The notes beneath the pieces are model-generated. The model ran no database searches. It was given only the letters and a program-made list of their open reading frames with translations, and had not been told where the DNA came from. From Diphasiastrum complanatum (Eukaryota > Streptophyta > Lycopodiopsida > Lycopodiales > Lycopodiaceae), in contig CM055104.1 in the NCBI GenBank assembly GCA_029204225.1, positions 46,320,986-46,384,985 on the forward strand: a stretch of DNA of 64,000 nucleotides, read 5' to 3'. This document shows, piece by piece, positions 35,846 to 50,800 of this stretch. Position numbers and translations under genes: made by a program. Positions within the stretch are counted from its first letter, which is position 1. Each line of letters starts with the position of its first letter.

Positions 35846-38800
35846 GTGCGTGATCGATCCTTTTCACAATGCCAATCTCGTGCTTCCAAAAGATTTGCAA
35901 ATGAATTGCTCTCCCAAAAGTAGAATATGCACAGGACTTGATTGATCCACGCATTAATTGCACGAGAATATATTCCATGGATCGCCAGGAAATTTGTGCT
36001 GGATCGATCTAATGGCAGATTTCTTTTCTTTCCGTAACTCTAATATCGATCCATGGTTGGTTTTCCTCTGTTTTGAATGAGCATTTACTGGGTCATAAGT
36101 TCTTGCATCTTGTGAAATTTCAAGTATCTGAATTCTTTTCTGATGGCAGGATAGATCCAGAATTGCATTCTAGCTTGCATTGTACTAGCATTACCTGTCT
36201 TAAAGCATTTTGAGTGCTGGGTTCTTACATTATAAACTATAGCCTTCAAAGGGCTGTCGGTAGTTCGAGATTTCATGGAATGGAGCTTTGATACTAGGCA
36301 TGCTCATAAAAGGCCCGGATGTGTGGTAGCTGTAAGTAGCTATAACTTGTTGAATCTCAATGCACGCATTCTGCCATGGATGCTGTGATACATGCATCGG
36401 ATGCATGAATTTGGAAATAAAGAATGCTCCTTTATGGATCTGCTTTTCTAAATTTTAACTTTCAACTGCAGAACAATTGCTACTAGCTCTTGGGATTCGC
36501 TTCTGTAGTGGTTCCTCCATTGGCGTAAATATGATAAGCAATGGGCTAGTTGTGGGAGATTACATGTTGCCGATTCCTTCCATCACATTAATCTCAGGAT
36601 AGAGACAGCCCAAACTGTAGATAGGGATTGGGGTAGCAATCGATGAAAAAGCTGTCCATAGTCGAAAATTATCTGAATCGTGTCAACTTCTAGGATAATG
36701 AATGCAATGATATGTAGAGAACAATACCTACAGATCGTATTGGTGGCTAATGCCTAGCAACGATGAAGGCTTTCTTAGCACCAGCATGCACGCTGCCAGA
36801 CCGCTGCAATTGTGCCTTTTCTCCACGATTTGCTCTGCTGATTAAGCAATGTACTACAAAAAGAGTACACGCTACAAGACATGGAATGATTGGCTTCGAT
36901 GGGCTGATTCTACGTCCGACTTCCATAGAGTAGTCAGTGCAATTCAGGGTTTCTTCCCATTAGAAGAGATTTGTGGTGATATGGAGCTCCGGCTTGTAGT
37001 TGCAATTATAAGCTGTCTAATAGATTCTTTATCTGTTGCTAATTGCTTCATTTTACGCTAGAAAGTCTCTAACCTATTAGCACCTAGAGGAGCTTGCTTA
37101 TGATGTGCCACCTGCAGGTACGAGAACTATCACACTTATTATGGCGGCGATAAAGATGCACGAAATTTAAACTATTCAGACATGGTATATCCCAGACTCT
37201 GAAATACATCAAGTTTGCTATTTGAGCCTCGTTTGTATTTAAACTTTTGAGTTGTAACTCCTTGAGTAGATGAGCTGCACACTATGGTCTGTTATGGTTC
37301 TACCCATTGCCTTTCTTGTTTTGGGAAAGAATAGGCAGATTAGGCTACAAGTTGACTTCCTGTTGGAACTTGCATATTAAATTTGGCTGCAAAAGTAGTC
37401 ATGTTTCATGTTTTCAAGCTTAGATAATTTAATATTTTTTGTTTCATCATTATACTATAGAGCATGAAATTGCATAAACTTCTTTCGCAGAGTGCAAAGT
37501 TGCTATCCATCTTAGAGTTTTGAAGTAGCTTTCAGTAGGCTAGACGGTTGATGCAAATTGCAATTCTTTACTTCATTGTTTCAATCTATTCCCACATAAT
37601 GTTGGGCTATGTGGTCAAGTCCCTTTTATTTTCAATTAAATTTAGCACGCTTGAACTATGTTGGAGTGCGGTTATAGATATTTGCTCACTAAGTGGTGCA
37701 CTGCCTGTGACCACCCAACGTGAATGTGTGCTGTTGCATAAAGAAGTGAGTTGTGTTGAAGACCATAATTTTAGCCTTCTTTGAGTTAACCTTTCAAGAC
37801 CTCCGAAATCAAATCAAGGCTGCTGAAATCAAGGAACACAAACAAAAAGAATGGGATCAAACCTACCCAACCATATCTAGATCAAACGGATTTAGCCCCC
37901 AAGCTATGGACCACTACCGTTTCTCACAATGTAGGATGGGGGCTGTCAATCCAATAACATGTAGCTACCATTCACAAATCAAGCTCCCCATCCTGGAGAG
38001 GCCTATGGGTATACTTTAAGTACCTTCCAAGGCTCTACCCCAACTAGGAGTGATCTGGGATACCTCATTGGGACACATAAGTAGCCTAACTGGGCCACAT
38101 TTGCCACTGACCAATGAGTCAATGTGTTACATCCACGTCCTAGGATTCGGCATAATCCTAGACTTGGATATTTGGTACTTTAGTGTACAAGTTAATATTA
38201 GTTACACCTCGTCATTCCGGACTAGGCTAGTAATGTAATTAATAACCTTGTGAGGGCCCAAATGCTCTAATTAGGACTTATGCTTCTTGGTTTCCAAGGG
38301 GAGGCTCGAACCTGAGACCAAAGAAACTTTGGATGTCAAGCTAACCAACTAAGACAACCCCGTTGGGTCTAATTAGGACTTATGGAGCTAGTGCATGATG
38401 ATTGACTGCTTTAACTGCATGCAAAGGAGATCAAAAGCAATTGGTTGAGAATTGGCATCCTATATGGAATATTCCTAGGCTTTTGGAGTCTATATAACAT
38501 GTAGGAACTCGCCCATCTCCACAATCTGGTTTTAGTTTCCGATTGTCGGAATAATCTCCTTTCTTGTATTCAGTCACCGTGGCTCGGGGGAGAAGCTGAT
38601 TGGGTTTGACTCTCGGCTTCCAGTTGGTGCATGCAACAGGATCTAGAGGATCTTCACTTAGCGATCCTTACACACTGCTGCTTACATACAAATGTACCGT
38701 CATGGGTTTTAGGCCTCCAAATTAATTATGATTTAACACCATCAGGACCCTAACCCCTTATAATCATAATCAATTCACGGGTCGAGTTAGGCCTCATGAC

Positions 38801-41800
38801 CTCCTTACGAGACATAGATCTGAGGTCAGTCATTTTATGGGCATGACATACTTCCCCCCTTAAACAAGTTTTGTCCTTAAAACTTAAAGTTATGGAAGTT
38901 CTTTCTAAGGCTCTCCCCCAAGAGTCACTGTCATTTGAATTTCCTTTCCATCAAACCAGATGCTCAGTAGTTATATGATTACGTTTTCGTTTAATCCTAG
39001 TATCCAAGACCTTCTCGAGCTCAAATGTAATCTCACCGAATGATTCCTCTTACAGGTCCAAGAAATCTCTAGAACCAAGGTGATCTGCTTCATGCAGACT
39101 TTTCTTTAGTCGACTTACCCCAGAGATCCTCTATATCGAGCGAACAATTTGTAGTGCTTGCTGGTACGCATTACGTTAGAATCCTTTGGGATTTATAAAT
39201 ATACCCAATTCACTATCTAAAAATCTTGAGGTAATCTTTTCATGTTAGCATAATGTCTGTCCCTATCTTGGGCACTTTGGACATTTTCTCGTGCTATTTG
39301 GAGCATTTCTTACATATCATTTAAGAAATCCGTTACCTTCTAAAACTTGATCGTTCGAGTTTTTACTGAAATATTCGATCTAGGTTGAGATCTGTACATA
39401 AGCGGTAGCTGAATGCTTACTACTATTACAAGCAAACTTAATCAACGGTATATACTTCTCCCAATGAGATTGCCCTTGGGAGACATATGCTCGTTCCTCT
39501 AGTTAGTTGTTTTTGTTGTTTGACCCGGGATGGTCAGAATAACTAAAGGTCAAAGACGTATTTAGTTTAGTGAATACGATCGACCAAAAGTAACTGGTGA
39601 ATTAATGTCACTTGGTAATTTGTAAACCATAAGCAAATGTTCCACAAAAGTTCGACCTGAATCAAAAGCCTTTGCGATGGTCTTTACAAGAATAAACGCA
39701 GCCAATCTGGTAAGACGGTTGACTATTACCCAAGTTGCATCATTTTGTTTATTTGTCCTTCGTAACCCAACCACAAAATCCATCAAAATACTATCCCACT
39801 TTTTGTTGGGAATATTTAATGGATGTAATAGACCTCAACTTTAAGGCATTTGGTCTTATTAAGTTGGGATTCGTCACATTTTAACACATAAGATTCTACA
39901 AAGGGTTTAAGCTTTGGCCAATAGAAATTCCTTTTTACCAAATCCAACATATATGTATGCTAGGATGACCTGCACAAGGTGTGTCATTACATTCGTAAAG
40001 AATTTTCTTTAGTAGCATCCACATTAGGCGCACATGTTTTCTCTATCCTGAACAATAGTCCATTGTGGATAGAGAAATTATCAATGCCTCTTTTACCCTT
40101 GCCCTTAGCCTGATTACCTTGCATCTCAGTCTTGCTTAATGATCCTTCTAGAACTCTCCACCAAATTGGTCCAAAATGCAGGTCTTTTCATATAGACCTC
40201 TTAGGGAAAGATAAAAGTCCGCGTTGATTTCAGTGAAGGAAAGTTTGTTCACTTCACTTATTTGACTACGTGCATCTGCCACTCAATTGGTGATGCCTTT
40301 AATGTATCGCACTTCAATGCCAAATTCTTGCATGAGTTTTGCCCAACGGGCCTTATGACCTCTCAAATGATTCTAAAAGTACTTCAAGGGTTGGTGATTT
40401 GTATTCACCATAAATGTATTACTCTATAGGTAATGCCTCCATGATTCCAGTGCATGGATCTCCGCAAGCAACTCATTTTCTTGAGTAGCATAATTAGTTT
40501 GCTTGTCGGATAACTTTTTACTTCAAATGCAACATGCCAGCCCTCTTGTAACAGTATAGCTCCGATAGCCATATCACTTGTGTCTGTGTTAATGAAGAAA
40601 GAGGTATTTGCATCCGATATTTGTAATACAGGAGCTGAGGCAATTAGAAGCTTGAGTTTGCGAAAGCTCTCATCTAATTTCTTGTTCCATCTGATTGGAG
40701 GGCTAGGCGTACCTTTCCATCTTTTGACCTCTTTAATATATTATTAAGAGGGGCAACAATTTTCAAATATTCTTCAATATACTTATGGAAGAACACAATG
40801 ACTAGCCATTCTATTATAGTCTTCAATAAAAAGCTACTCTTGTCTTAAGATTATTACCATAGTATCGAGATGCTTCACGTGCTCTACACTATGACAAATT
40901 TTCCTAGAAAAGGATGAAAGAGATTGTCCATTATTTGTTGGAAAGTAGCAGGAGCATTATTCCGACAGAAAGGTAACTCTAAGAACTGATAATATAGTAT
41001 ATGCACCTGCATGAGCAATACTTTGGAGTTGGTGTTATGTTCGTGCTGATGTCCTTTGGTTTCATATGATTGATGTGGTATATACTTGTTTGTAGCATCA
41101 TTTCTATGGCATGCTTGGTCCATCTCATGCTTGGTAGAGTTCACATGCTCATTTGATAGTTCTCTCATGTTATAATTTATAGCTTTTAGTTCATCATTTA
41201 TACTTCTGTGGCCAATACACATGCAACATGTGCAAGTTTGTGCTAAGATGGTGTATGGCATTTTTAAAATTTATATTTTTGCAACATTTATGCTAGTTAC
41301 ATTTTTTTGTTTATATGTAGCCTCGTCAATTATCGTATATTGAGGAAATTATATATACCCACATTAAGGAAATGTTTAAAACTAGGGAGATTTATGAGGA
41401 TCTTCTCATATTTTGGGCTTATTATTGATTTTTGAGGTAGTACTCTTACTACTTAGACAATGTTTCCTCAAATCGTGGTTTAAATCAAGGCCTAAGGAGC
41501 TTGCCTGATTGTGCTTGTGACTCACTTGAAAGTTTTTCCGAAAATCTATTTGTTGGGTCTTATTCTTACATAAGATGGCTATTTGTCCAAAAATGTCGAA
41601 AACCAGGCGAGTTTCTTTGAGGTTCAAAACTCTTATTCTATTCAACACATCATTTTGTGTAGTTTGTGATCATCTAGAAGTGATATTTTTGATAAATAAA
41701 TAGTCAGGAAATGAAGCACGTATTGATGATGTGCATGACGACTTCGAGGGTTTTAGGTAGTGTAGCTCAAAGCTGGTTGCCTAATTTCCTTTGAGTATGC

Positions 41801-44800
41801 ATGACACTATTCATTTTCAAAGCTATCATATTTATGCTTATGGTCAATAACAATGCATTCAACATTGAACTAAATGTTTTTATGTTGTTGTATTATGGAT
41901 GCTTAGCTTTTTGCAGAGGAAATTGATTTTTTCATGGACACTTGATAACCAAAAACCTTTTTCTAGGTCAATAAGTACTATGACCTTGCAACAAGCTTCT
42001 ATGAGTATGGTTGGGGCCAGTCGTTTCACTTTGCTCACAGGTGAGATCCCTTTGTTTGTAGCTTGTTTAAGGGTGCTCGTATGTAATTCCATTTATATTT
42101 TTTGAATGTGTTCATGGTTGAAATAAATTTATGCTCTTAGTTATATTTCATGAGTTCTTGCTAGTTTTTATTCATGTAGTAGAAAGCTAGATTTTTTACG
42201 TGCTTGGTTTGTGCATTTTTGAGCTCCCGCTTGTATGATGAACTTTTATGTACTCTATTTCATCTTATGTTCCATTTTGGTACTGAAAAGAGAGCAACAA
42301 AATCTCTTCTTCTTCTTCTCTATTTGCTAGATGTTACAAATTTTTTCTTGGAGACATGTTGCTTCAGAAGTTACCATGCTTGGTATGTACTCTTTTAGTG
42401 TTTTGTATCTTTGGTATCTCACAAACCATAATAAAGCTTTGTTTCTTTGTTGTCTTGTCCTCTCAACACCTTTTGAGCTTAGGCTAATCGTATGATTCAT
42501 CTATTTTTTTGTTCGGAGATACATCTAGTTCGCCTCCAAATCGTTTCGGTGTCAAAGACCTTAATGAAGCTTTTCTCCATCTTTCTCAATCCATTGGTCC
42601 ATCGCATCGTCCATTTAGTTAAAGCAACAATTGTAATTTGGCTCCTTGCTCTCGTTTCTGTTTTCCTTGTGGCTTGACAAGTTGCTCAACTGAGTGCATA
42701 AAGAAGATGAAATTCAAATTTTTTTTGATGCGTTTTTCTGGATACTCATCATAGATCATATGACAAGACCAAATCCCCCTCTAGACAGCTTGCATCTAAA
42801 CTATAGCTTGGACACTTGTAATAGTCATTGATTGGATTTACAGGTCCTGTAGGTATTTATTGGGATTTTTGTTGATAGTTTTTGAGTTACTCTTGCTAAT
42901 GATAATGAGCTACTAGTCTTGCCATGATTATGGGGATAAAGAAGATTGTGAGCACATCCTTATCGGTTTGGGTACCATTTTTTTGGTCTTATCTTCCTTT
43001 CTTGTAGGACTATAGTGGAATGCTGATTGCAATTCTTGCTATTCCAGACTTCCTAATGTATCATGATACTTATGTAACACTTTTTGTATGGACAAGTTAC
43101 CTTGCTTCAACTTGGGGCCATTTTTACCAAGTTCTCATAATCTCATTTGATGGTGTAAATTGAACTTTCATGGCAATTCCAAATCCTTTTCAAGTGCCGA
43201 ATGACTTCCCATCCTTGCATTACTCAACTACTTGTAAGTCGTACCCTTTAAAGAAACACCGCGTAAGCTGCTTGTTGAGATTCTGTGGTGTAACTCTTGT
43301 CCAAAATCCAATATCGTTCCCCCCTTTGTAATCAAATGTCTAGCTTATCCACTGAATCTCGTGCCTTTTTGGACAAAAAAGCCTCTTTTTTTGGTAATCA
43401 TGATAATTGCTAAGCATTCTTCATATCCAATCGAAAGTCAACACATAAGACTCGATGGTCCATATGACATAGCACATCTAAAGGTTCAAAATAAATCTAG
43501 CTATGAACCCACATTCTCACCCACTAACCTGACTTCAAATCTACATCTACATTAAATGCAAGTAAGACCATTTTGAAATGTTTACAAGTGTTACATGTAA
43601 ATGTGTTATCTTATCATAATCATTGCTCTTCAAAAGGTTGATTAACAAAATAAAATCTAAAATTTTGAAATACCTCCTTTCAAAGTTCATTTTAAATGGC
43701 ACATAATGATACTCTGGGGGGAGAATTGAGTCAAAACATTAACTTGCAAATTGTGTTTTTGAGGAGGGAGGGAGGGTTTTCTTTGCACAGGAAACAATTT
43801 TCAAGTTGCAAAATTTCTCTCCCAAGTTTCATTTCAAACCTATTTCAAAATGAAAATTGGGGTGGGAGGGGGAATTTTTTAAAATTTTTAGATTTGTTTC
43901 TTTTAAGCTTTTGAATTTTAGAACCTTTGTTTTCATGTTAGGGGGAAAGAGATGAAGAGAAAAGTTGGTTTTTAAACTACAATTACCGTAACCCTATAGT
44001 TCAACCTTCATCTCACTCTATCAATTATAGTTACTAACTAGCCTTAAACCCATCTTGGAACTATTGTTTAAGTGCCACATAGGATTGATTAGTGAGTTAA
44101 TCCAAGCTGATTAACTCACCATGGGCGCAAGAAAAGAGGCCCTTTTTTAGTCCGACAAGGCCCCAATGTCTTGCGCATCATCTTCGAGGCTTCTCAAGCC
44201 CGTCTATGTAATTTTGTCATAAAGGAGGTCACTAGCTTGGGGACTCTCAGCCATTAGAAATGCCTCATTTGAGATCACAAGATTAGCAGTAGCACAATTT
44301 CCAAAGCACCAAGTCAGTTTAAACCATATCCAACAATGCATTAAGATTTTGCTAAAACTCAAAAACCATACAAATGAAGAAAAATGCATCGCCAATGTGT
44401 AGAATTGTGCCACTTCCTCCTAGGGCACCTTTGGGACGTTCTAGCCAGCATTGAAATGATTCGCTGACAATAGCCAACACACTTGATGCATCATTGAACC
44501 TTTACTAGCGGAAGGTGTTTTTATTTCTTCTCTCTTTTTTTAACCAAAATACTATGCAGCTATATAGCGAACAAGGAACTTACACAGGCTTGGCTAGCCA
44601 TGACTCATTGTGTGCGCAAACTTACAAGGCTTGCGGATGGGTGGCTAGATGTTTGCAGCTCAGTGTAGCTTGTGCCATGTTTGCCCTTAAGGAATTGTTT
44701 TCCAAAGGCAAAAATAAAAACAAAAAATTTGCAACAACAAACTGTTTTCTCAAAGAGAATGACACCTTTTAAAGATAGACAATCCTAAATGTATGTAACC

Positions 44801-47800
44801 TAGATCTTCATTGCAAGTACTTTACAACACTACGGAAAAAGCCTTAACTGGACAATTCCCCATAGCAATGTTTTACCAATAACGTGGAATTATCAAATAT
44901 AAGATTGGAGGTTCACTGACCACGTAGCCGCAAAACATCATAGTGAATTGTTATATCCAACACAATAGGAAAGGGCATACATAGTCGTCCTCTACGCAAG
45001 CTTATTCTAGAGCTCCTTAGTAGGACAAAAAGGAGAATATTCACAACAATGCTCCACCATGATCTTTCTTTGAGGAATGATCACCTCCAACCAAGTCCTT
45101 GCTACATTACCTTTTTGTGTCTTCTGGCAATGGAACGATTGCATATAGTGTGCCTAGGACGCTTCCTCTTTGCACTTTGTAAAAGCAAAAAGCTATACGC
45201 TTTCTTTACCACATGTAACCTTGCATTTTATTGGCCCCCTTGTTGACCTTCTAATTAGAAGTTGGTAGAGTTCAATTGACCGAAGCCAACCTCCCAAAAC
45301 TTGTCATTTTGGCCTATTAAACCCTAGGGTGTAGCATTAGAAGCAAAGTATTGAGAAGCAACTAGTTTATGTGCAAGTCTTTTTTTAAGGCAAGAACAGT
45401 AAATTCCACCCCACCACTTGGGGATAGAGGTACTATTGGACAATGTGAGAAACATTTACAGGAGGTGGGATAATAAGAGCCTTGACGTTAGGGCTCGAGG
45501 ATTGGCGACTGTTGAAGAGTAATGCCTATTTTACCCCTTTGGCTAAGCACTAGTGAAGTCGTAAGTTGCACATAACTCATGGGGCATGTTATAAATTAAA
45601 TACATGAGACCCCCCTTTTGTAAGTTGAGTAAATTAGTGCAAGTGGCCCACTTGGCCAAGTAGCTCATTCATATCGTTGACACCTAGACTTTCTATGCAT
45701 GTATTTGAGGTGCTTGCCTCACAAGGGACTTGGAGGACCCACGCCCTCCTCTCTCTCTCTCTCTCTCTCTCTCTAGCAATTCATTTTCTCTTCTAACTTT
45801 TGTTGTGAGGTGCTTATGCAATTCTCCTTGTATGTGATGTTTTCCATAGCTAAGTTTCTCAAGCTTTCATAGTTGATCTAGTATTGAAGTTAAGATACTC
45901 CATAGCTGGGTCTTGCAATTCATCATGGTATCAGAGCAGGTTGTCTAGCCTGTGAGTCTGTGAGTGAGAGAAACTTCAGTGCTCAGATTTTTGAGAAGAT
46001 TCTCATCTCTAAGCACCTCAATCTTGAAAGAGGGAGCTTTTGATCTACAGGAGTCAGATTAGGTTGAATCTTGCACTGTTGGAGAGCTATTGGCAAGGAG
46101 AGTGGAATGATTCAAAAACTTTCTAATTTTGGCTAGTTTTGGGAAGTCATCTGGAGGAGCTTACACAAAAGTAGGGCGCATTTTCCGTAGGGGCTTCTGG
46201 TTTTTGTTCCAGTGGGGCCTAGTGCTTGTGTTAGTGAGGCCATACCAAGTGGCAAGTCATAAGCAAGAGCTGAAGGGTTGCCTTCAAGTGGCTACATACC
46301 CTAGTTGCTGGAAGTTGTTTCTTTTTTGATCATTTTCAGGTTGAGCTTCAATTTGAGCACAAATTTTAGCATGGCTAGTCTTGGGGAGAGTTTGCTAGGT
46401 GAATCTAGCAAACTTGATGGCACAAACTACAGAGTGTGGAACTTCAAGATGGCTAACATCTTGATGGACAGGAATTGCTGGGAGTTAATGACACATATAG
46501 AGCTTGTTCCAACATTTGATCCTGAATTGAAGGACTACATAAACAGGAGACAGAAAGCTCATAGGATGATCAATCTTTCTGTCAAGGACAATATTATTCC
46601 TCACATTTGCAATGCAAAGGATGCAGTGGATGCTTGGACTATTCTGAAGTCTATGTTTGAAACAGTGGATTCAGCCAGACTTGTGTTTTTGCAAAACAAG
46701 CTACATACTCTCAAGCATAGTTGCAGCGAATCTCGATTCGCTGGGTCTGCGATTCGCGACCCAGAATCGCAAAAAAAAAAAAAATTTTTTTTGGAAAAAT
46801 AGCTTATTGCTGAAATTTTTTTAGGGGATCAATGGTCAAACCAGCGTTTTGCCTCTCAGAAGTGCAGTAGATGAGGCACAAACAGATCTTATTTTCAGTA
46901 GCTATCCAGTTGTCATTTGCTTTGGTTTTCAGTAAATGTTAATGCTACAGTTTGGACTATCAACTGTATGGATGATGATCACTTTTGCAATTGGTTCACT
47001 GGAGATGTGAGTGCAATGTACATACAGTTGGGGGCATAAATATTGGGCCCTTCTCGGCGCGCATTTGGACCCCATTTTTATCTACAGGGGGGCGGTGGCA
47101 TTTTTATCTATAGTGTCTATATAGCAAGAAGCTCTAGGGGGTTCGGGGGACAATAGCCCCCCGGGAAACAGGGGGTTCGGGGGGAGGTAGCCCTCTGGTG
47201 GGGGGTTTGGGGGGCAACGCCCCCCAACGGCGGGGTCCGGGGTCCGGGGGTCCCCGACGGTAAGGCCTTTTCATGATTTGGCCTTCCAACTCCCCGAGTG
47301 AAAACACACTTTTTGGTGTTTCGCACCCGAAACAGTCGGCAAACTACACAATCATAATCCCCTCGATCAGAGCTTTCATCTGATACCCATATTGCCTAAA
47401 AAAAATTTCAAAAAAAAAAAAAAAATCGATTCTACACGTTTCTAGGAAAATCCCGAATCGCGAATCGGAATCGTGATTCTGATCGCGATTCTAAATCGCG
47501 ATTCGGGAATCGCGCTGCAACTATGCTCTCAAGATGGAAGCAGGTGCAACACTTGGTGATCACATCACAAAGGTCAAGGACCTTATGGATCAACTTGCTT
47601 CAGTTGGAGAGACAGTAAGTGACAAGAGTATTGTCCCCATAGTCTTGAATAGCTTGTCATTCAACTATCAAGACTATGTGATGTCCCTTTCTGCTAGGGA
47701 TAAACTCCCAACCTTTGGGGAGTCATGTGGACCATAGAATACCTAGTATGACATTGTTTTGTCATTTATATTGTCAAGTGCAACAAGCATTTGCTCACGG

Positions 47801-50800
47801 TTACCTTTGAGGGAATGACATTATCATGTAGATGACCAGTTTCATGTAAAAGAGATTGCAATGTGCATAAAAAATTGAGCTTTGTAGGGAGCTTTTTGAA
47901 TCTCTATGGTTCAACGAGTTTTGGTGTGAATTCCTTCATGTGCTTCTTTACTCGTATCGACATGGATGTCAGATCCGCAATGACTTTATATTACAAACAC
48001 AAAACAACCTTATTCTACAGGCACACAAAACACACGTATTATGATCAATCCCCAATGACCCAGTTTATCCATTTTTACCTCTAGATGATCCTAGAAGCTA
48101 TTTAAAAGCTTAAAACTAGATGTGCATGTGATTCAATGGCCTTCAAGCCGAGCATCTTTTATATGGCTGATGTTATTTCACTTGCACTAGCTGATTATTA
48201 ACTATGTAGCATGTCATGGATCCCCTCCCTCTTGGTGCACGAATATAATCCATCCCATTTGAACGGTTGAGGACCTATGAAGTTGGAAACTATTGTACTA
48301 TTATATTAGCCATATCTTGGATAAAATGTATGGGCTTATTGTAGAGTTTGACTTGAGCGGAGTGGCAGAGCCATAAGGTTTTTGAGCAATCGGAACAAGG
48401 TAGGTTTTAATTTGAGGATACCGCATCAGACCATGTTTCATGTTTTGAGTGATTGTCAAGGAGACAAATCACATAATGGAAAAAGTTATTGTTGCTTTGT
48501 TGACTTCAGAGGGATTTCAATTGGGTACCTCTAGTAGGGTCGATACAAAGGTGCTGAAATCTCGATCTTGCACATAATGTCATTGAAGTTGCGATGGCAT
48601 TACATGAAAGGGTGATTGGATGGTTTAGATTGTGTGCAGGCTTGTCAGACAAGATTTAAGATACGATTGTAGCGAAGTAGGCTTTTAGTACGTTACAAAC
48701 CATTCTTTTGTATTATGATGATGTGGGATTGCTATCATCCTTATGAGAGGGGCCCCAAGCCTATTTTGATGCATCGTAGAGCTTGTGAGATGAGTGGGGT
48801 GGCAATAAAGCCTCGAAGATGAAAGTATAGTCTGTAACACATTCACATCCATAAATGCACCAATAGTCATTTCACCTTGTGGACCAGCCCTTGGAGGTAC
48901 TCTCCTCCTACAATTGCCTTGGTATTTGAATCATGGGGTTTTCAACATAAGACTAGGAGCTATGACTAGACTAGGGCAGGCTTAGATTTTGACATGCACC
49001 CTTACTTTTCAACTTGATGGGCTTTTTTTTTCCCTTTCACATGACATGTATATCCAAGGTTACCTTTCAAATGAAAAATGTATGAACCTTTCAACCACTT
49101 ATACGTATAATATTGTTATAGGATGCTCCGTACTACTCAGTCCCAATTGGACTTCTAGTTTGGCCATAACTGCAGTCCAAAAGTTTCCGGTAAATTGAGT
49201 ATCTCTGTCGGACACTATGGATGACGATAATCCATGAAGTTTGAACACATGCTCAATAAATATGTTAGCTACTTTAGATGCATCAAGCTTTTTACACGTT
49301 GGAATCAAATGAGCCATCTTAGTGAGTTTTTCAACTATAACTAAGGTAGTTGATGGGCTTGGTGGCTCTAATCTGAAATTTTCTGCCGCCATCTTCAGGC
49401 TCTCCCTGAACTACATTCATACACAAACCACAATAAGTACATGTAGGAAATAGAAGCCTAAGGATCCAGGATCTTAACTATTCAATCACACAAAGCATTC
49501 TCAAAAGAAAGAGAGAGATGGCTAGAAACCCTCTTGTAGAAACTTGTGGACAGGCAAGGAGAATAGTTAGTATTGCTTACAAAAGTGTCATACAAATGGG
49601 ATGCACACATATACATAGTCCAAGATGACTATCTAACTTCATGACTATTGGCTATCCAACTACTTGACTATCGACTATCCAACTTTCTATAAGTTACATA
49701 GAAAGAATAAGGTACCTCCAATATGTCAGGTTGGGGTACTTAATGTCACTATTAGGCCTAGTGGACCCACTAGTTCCTACCAAGTTAATTTCATACTAAC
49801 TTAGCTAACTCTAAGTTTATTAGGCCTAATATAATAAATGACCATGGTTACACAACTCTCGACCTTTTGGGTCAAAGTAACCTATGGTAATGTAAGCAAT
49901 TCCATTTACATTCGAACAGTACATAGCATCAACAAGCATGAAACACAGTTGAGATGGTTGCCTTGTCTCCTCCCAACCTTTGCTGCATAGATTATGATAG
50001 GGAATAACTCTCACAAGGCTCAGTTATCCACAATCCTCAAGCACCCCTTAACCCTGACCCTTCCTAACGTTGACACATGGCTAATTCCATGCATAGTCGA
50101 TGCTTGCAACCTGGCAGTGCCTTGAGACATAGGCAAGCAAGTAGGCTAACATCTGGACCAAGTGTCCCAATGAGTATATGACACATGTCTCGTTGACTAG
50201 TCAACGCTCCTACTTTTTAGGAGGTCAGTCCAACCACTCCTAATTAATTACCCAGTACCCTACACCAAGGCTCAACATGTGACTTAGAGGCTTAGTAACC
50301 ATAACAACAGTTTTAATTTTTTAACAAAGATCACCATAGGCCGATGACTTAGCCATTGCCATATTTTACAAAAAGTACATCTGTGCACAAAACCGTAAAT
50401 GACCGGGATAGGGAGTAAAAGCTATAACAACGAGTTCGATAATATCCGAGAGCTGCTATTGAATTGTTCTAGTCACCATGCTTGAGAATGCATCAAAGAC
50501 AATACGAGTGCTTCTCATACAAGAATGGTGTTTAGACATCAAGCCCCCATGTGCCAAGATGCAAACAAATATAGACATCGACAACCAACTACTTGATCAT
50601 AGATTGTCTCCCATAGCTCACTTATTTTTTGATCTACGACTTTATTGCAAAACTTACTCTTTTTGATGTTTATTCTACTATGGGGGGACAACAACCACGA
50701 CCACTCTAGGTTAAGTGATTTGATTAATTAGATACGCTATGTTTTGTCCATAGATATTTATGATATTGGATTTTATAATGTCTTTTGTATTCTTTGAGGC

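Larger units (their letters stand above)
45587..47737 (+). mobile_element. Copia 5' part (LTR, PBS, gag) in SMT1 intron 3
   Basis: A putative 339-bp LTR (45587-45925, TG...CA, with a CT run at 45750-45773) is followed at once by the primer site TGGTATCAGAGC (45926-45937). A 430-bp leader and gag from ATG 46371 come next. Gag is split by an insertion at 46716 and stops after 47700; protease, integrase and RT are absent. Confidence 0.85.
46371..47737 (+). pseudogene. Copia gag interrupted by a hAT-like insertion
   Basis: The N-terminal part (46371-46715) has the UBN2-type gag motifs [13 protein letters not shown] and [11 protein letters not shown]. The downstream part (47534-47737) continues in the same frame with [17 protein letters not shown] and [12 protein letters not shown]. 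Ignoring the insertion and one TSD copy, the two parts are in phase. The frame ends where the element is truncated. Confidence 0.85.

Noticed and set aside
35846-35945. SMT1 reading through into a short 60-residue protein
   Set aside because: The open frame continues past exon 1 only by chance; the donor GTGCGT and the matching exon 2 show that splicing removes it.
36849-37061. Seventy-codon open frame between SMT1 exons 1 and 2
   Set aside because: It does not match SMT1 and is bypassed by a phase-perfect junction from exon 1 to exon 2; likely intronic chance frame.
38283-38367. A functional tRNA gene
   Set aside because: Box A and B are present but acceptor-stem pairing and the right length are missing, and the unit is bracketed by a 17-bp TSD, so it is a retroposed copy.
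47117-47326. Proline-rich minus-strand frame
   Set aside because: A by-product of the GC-rich foldback units of element C.
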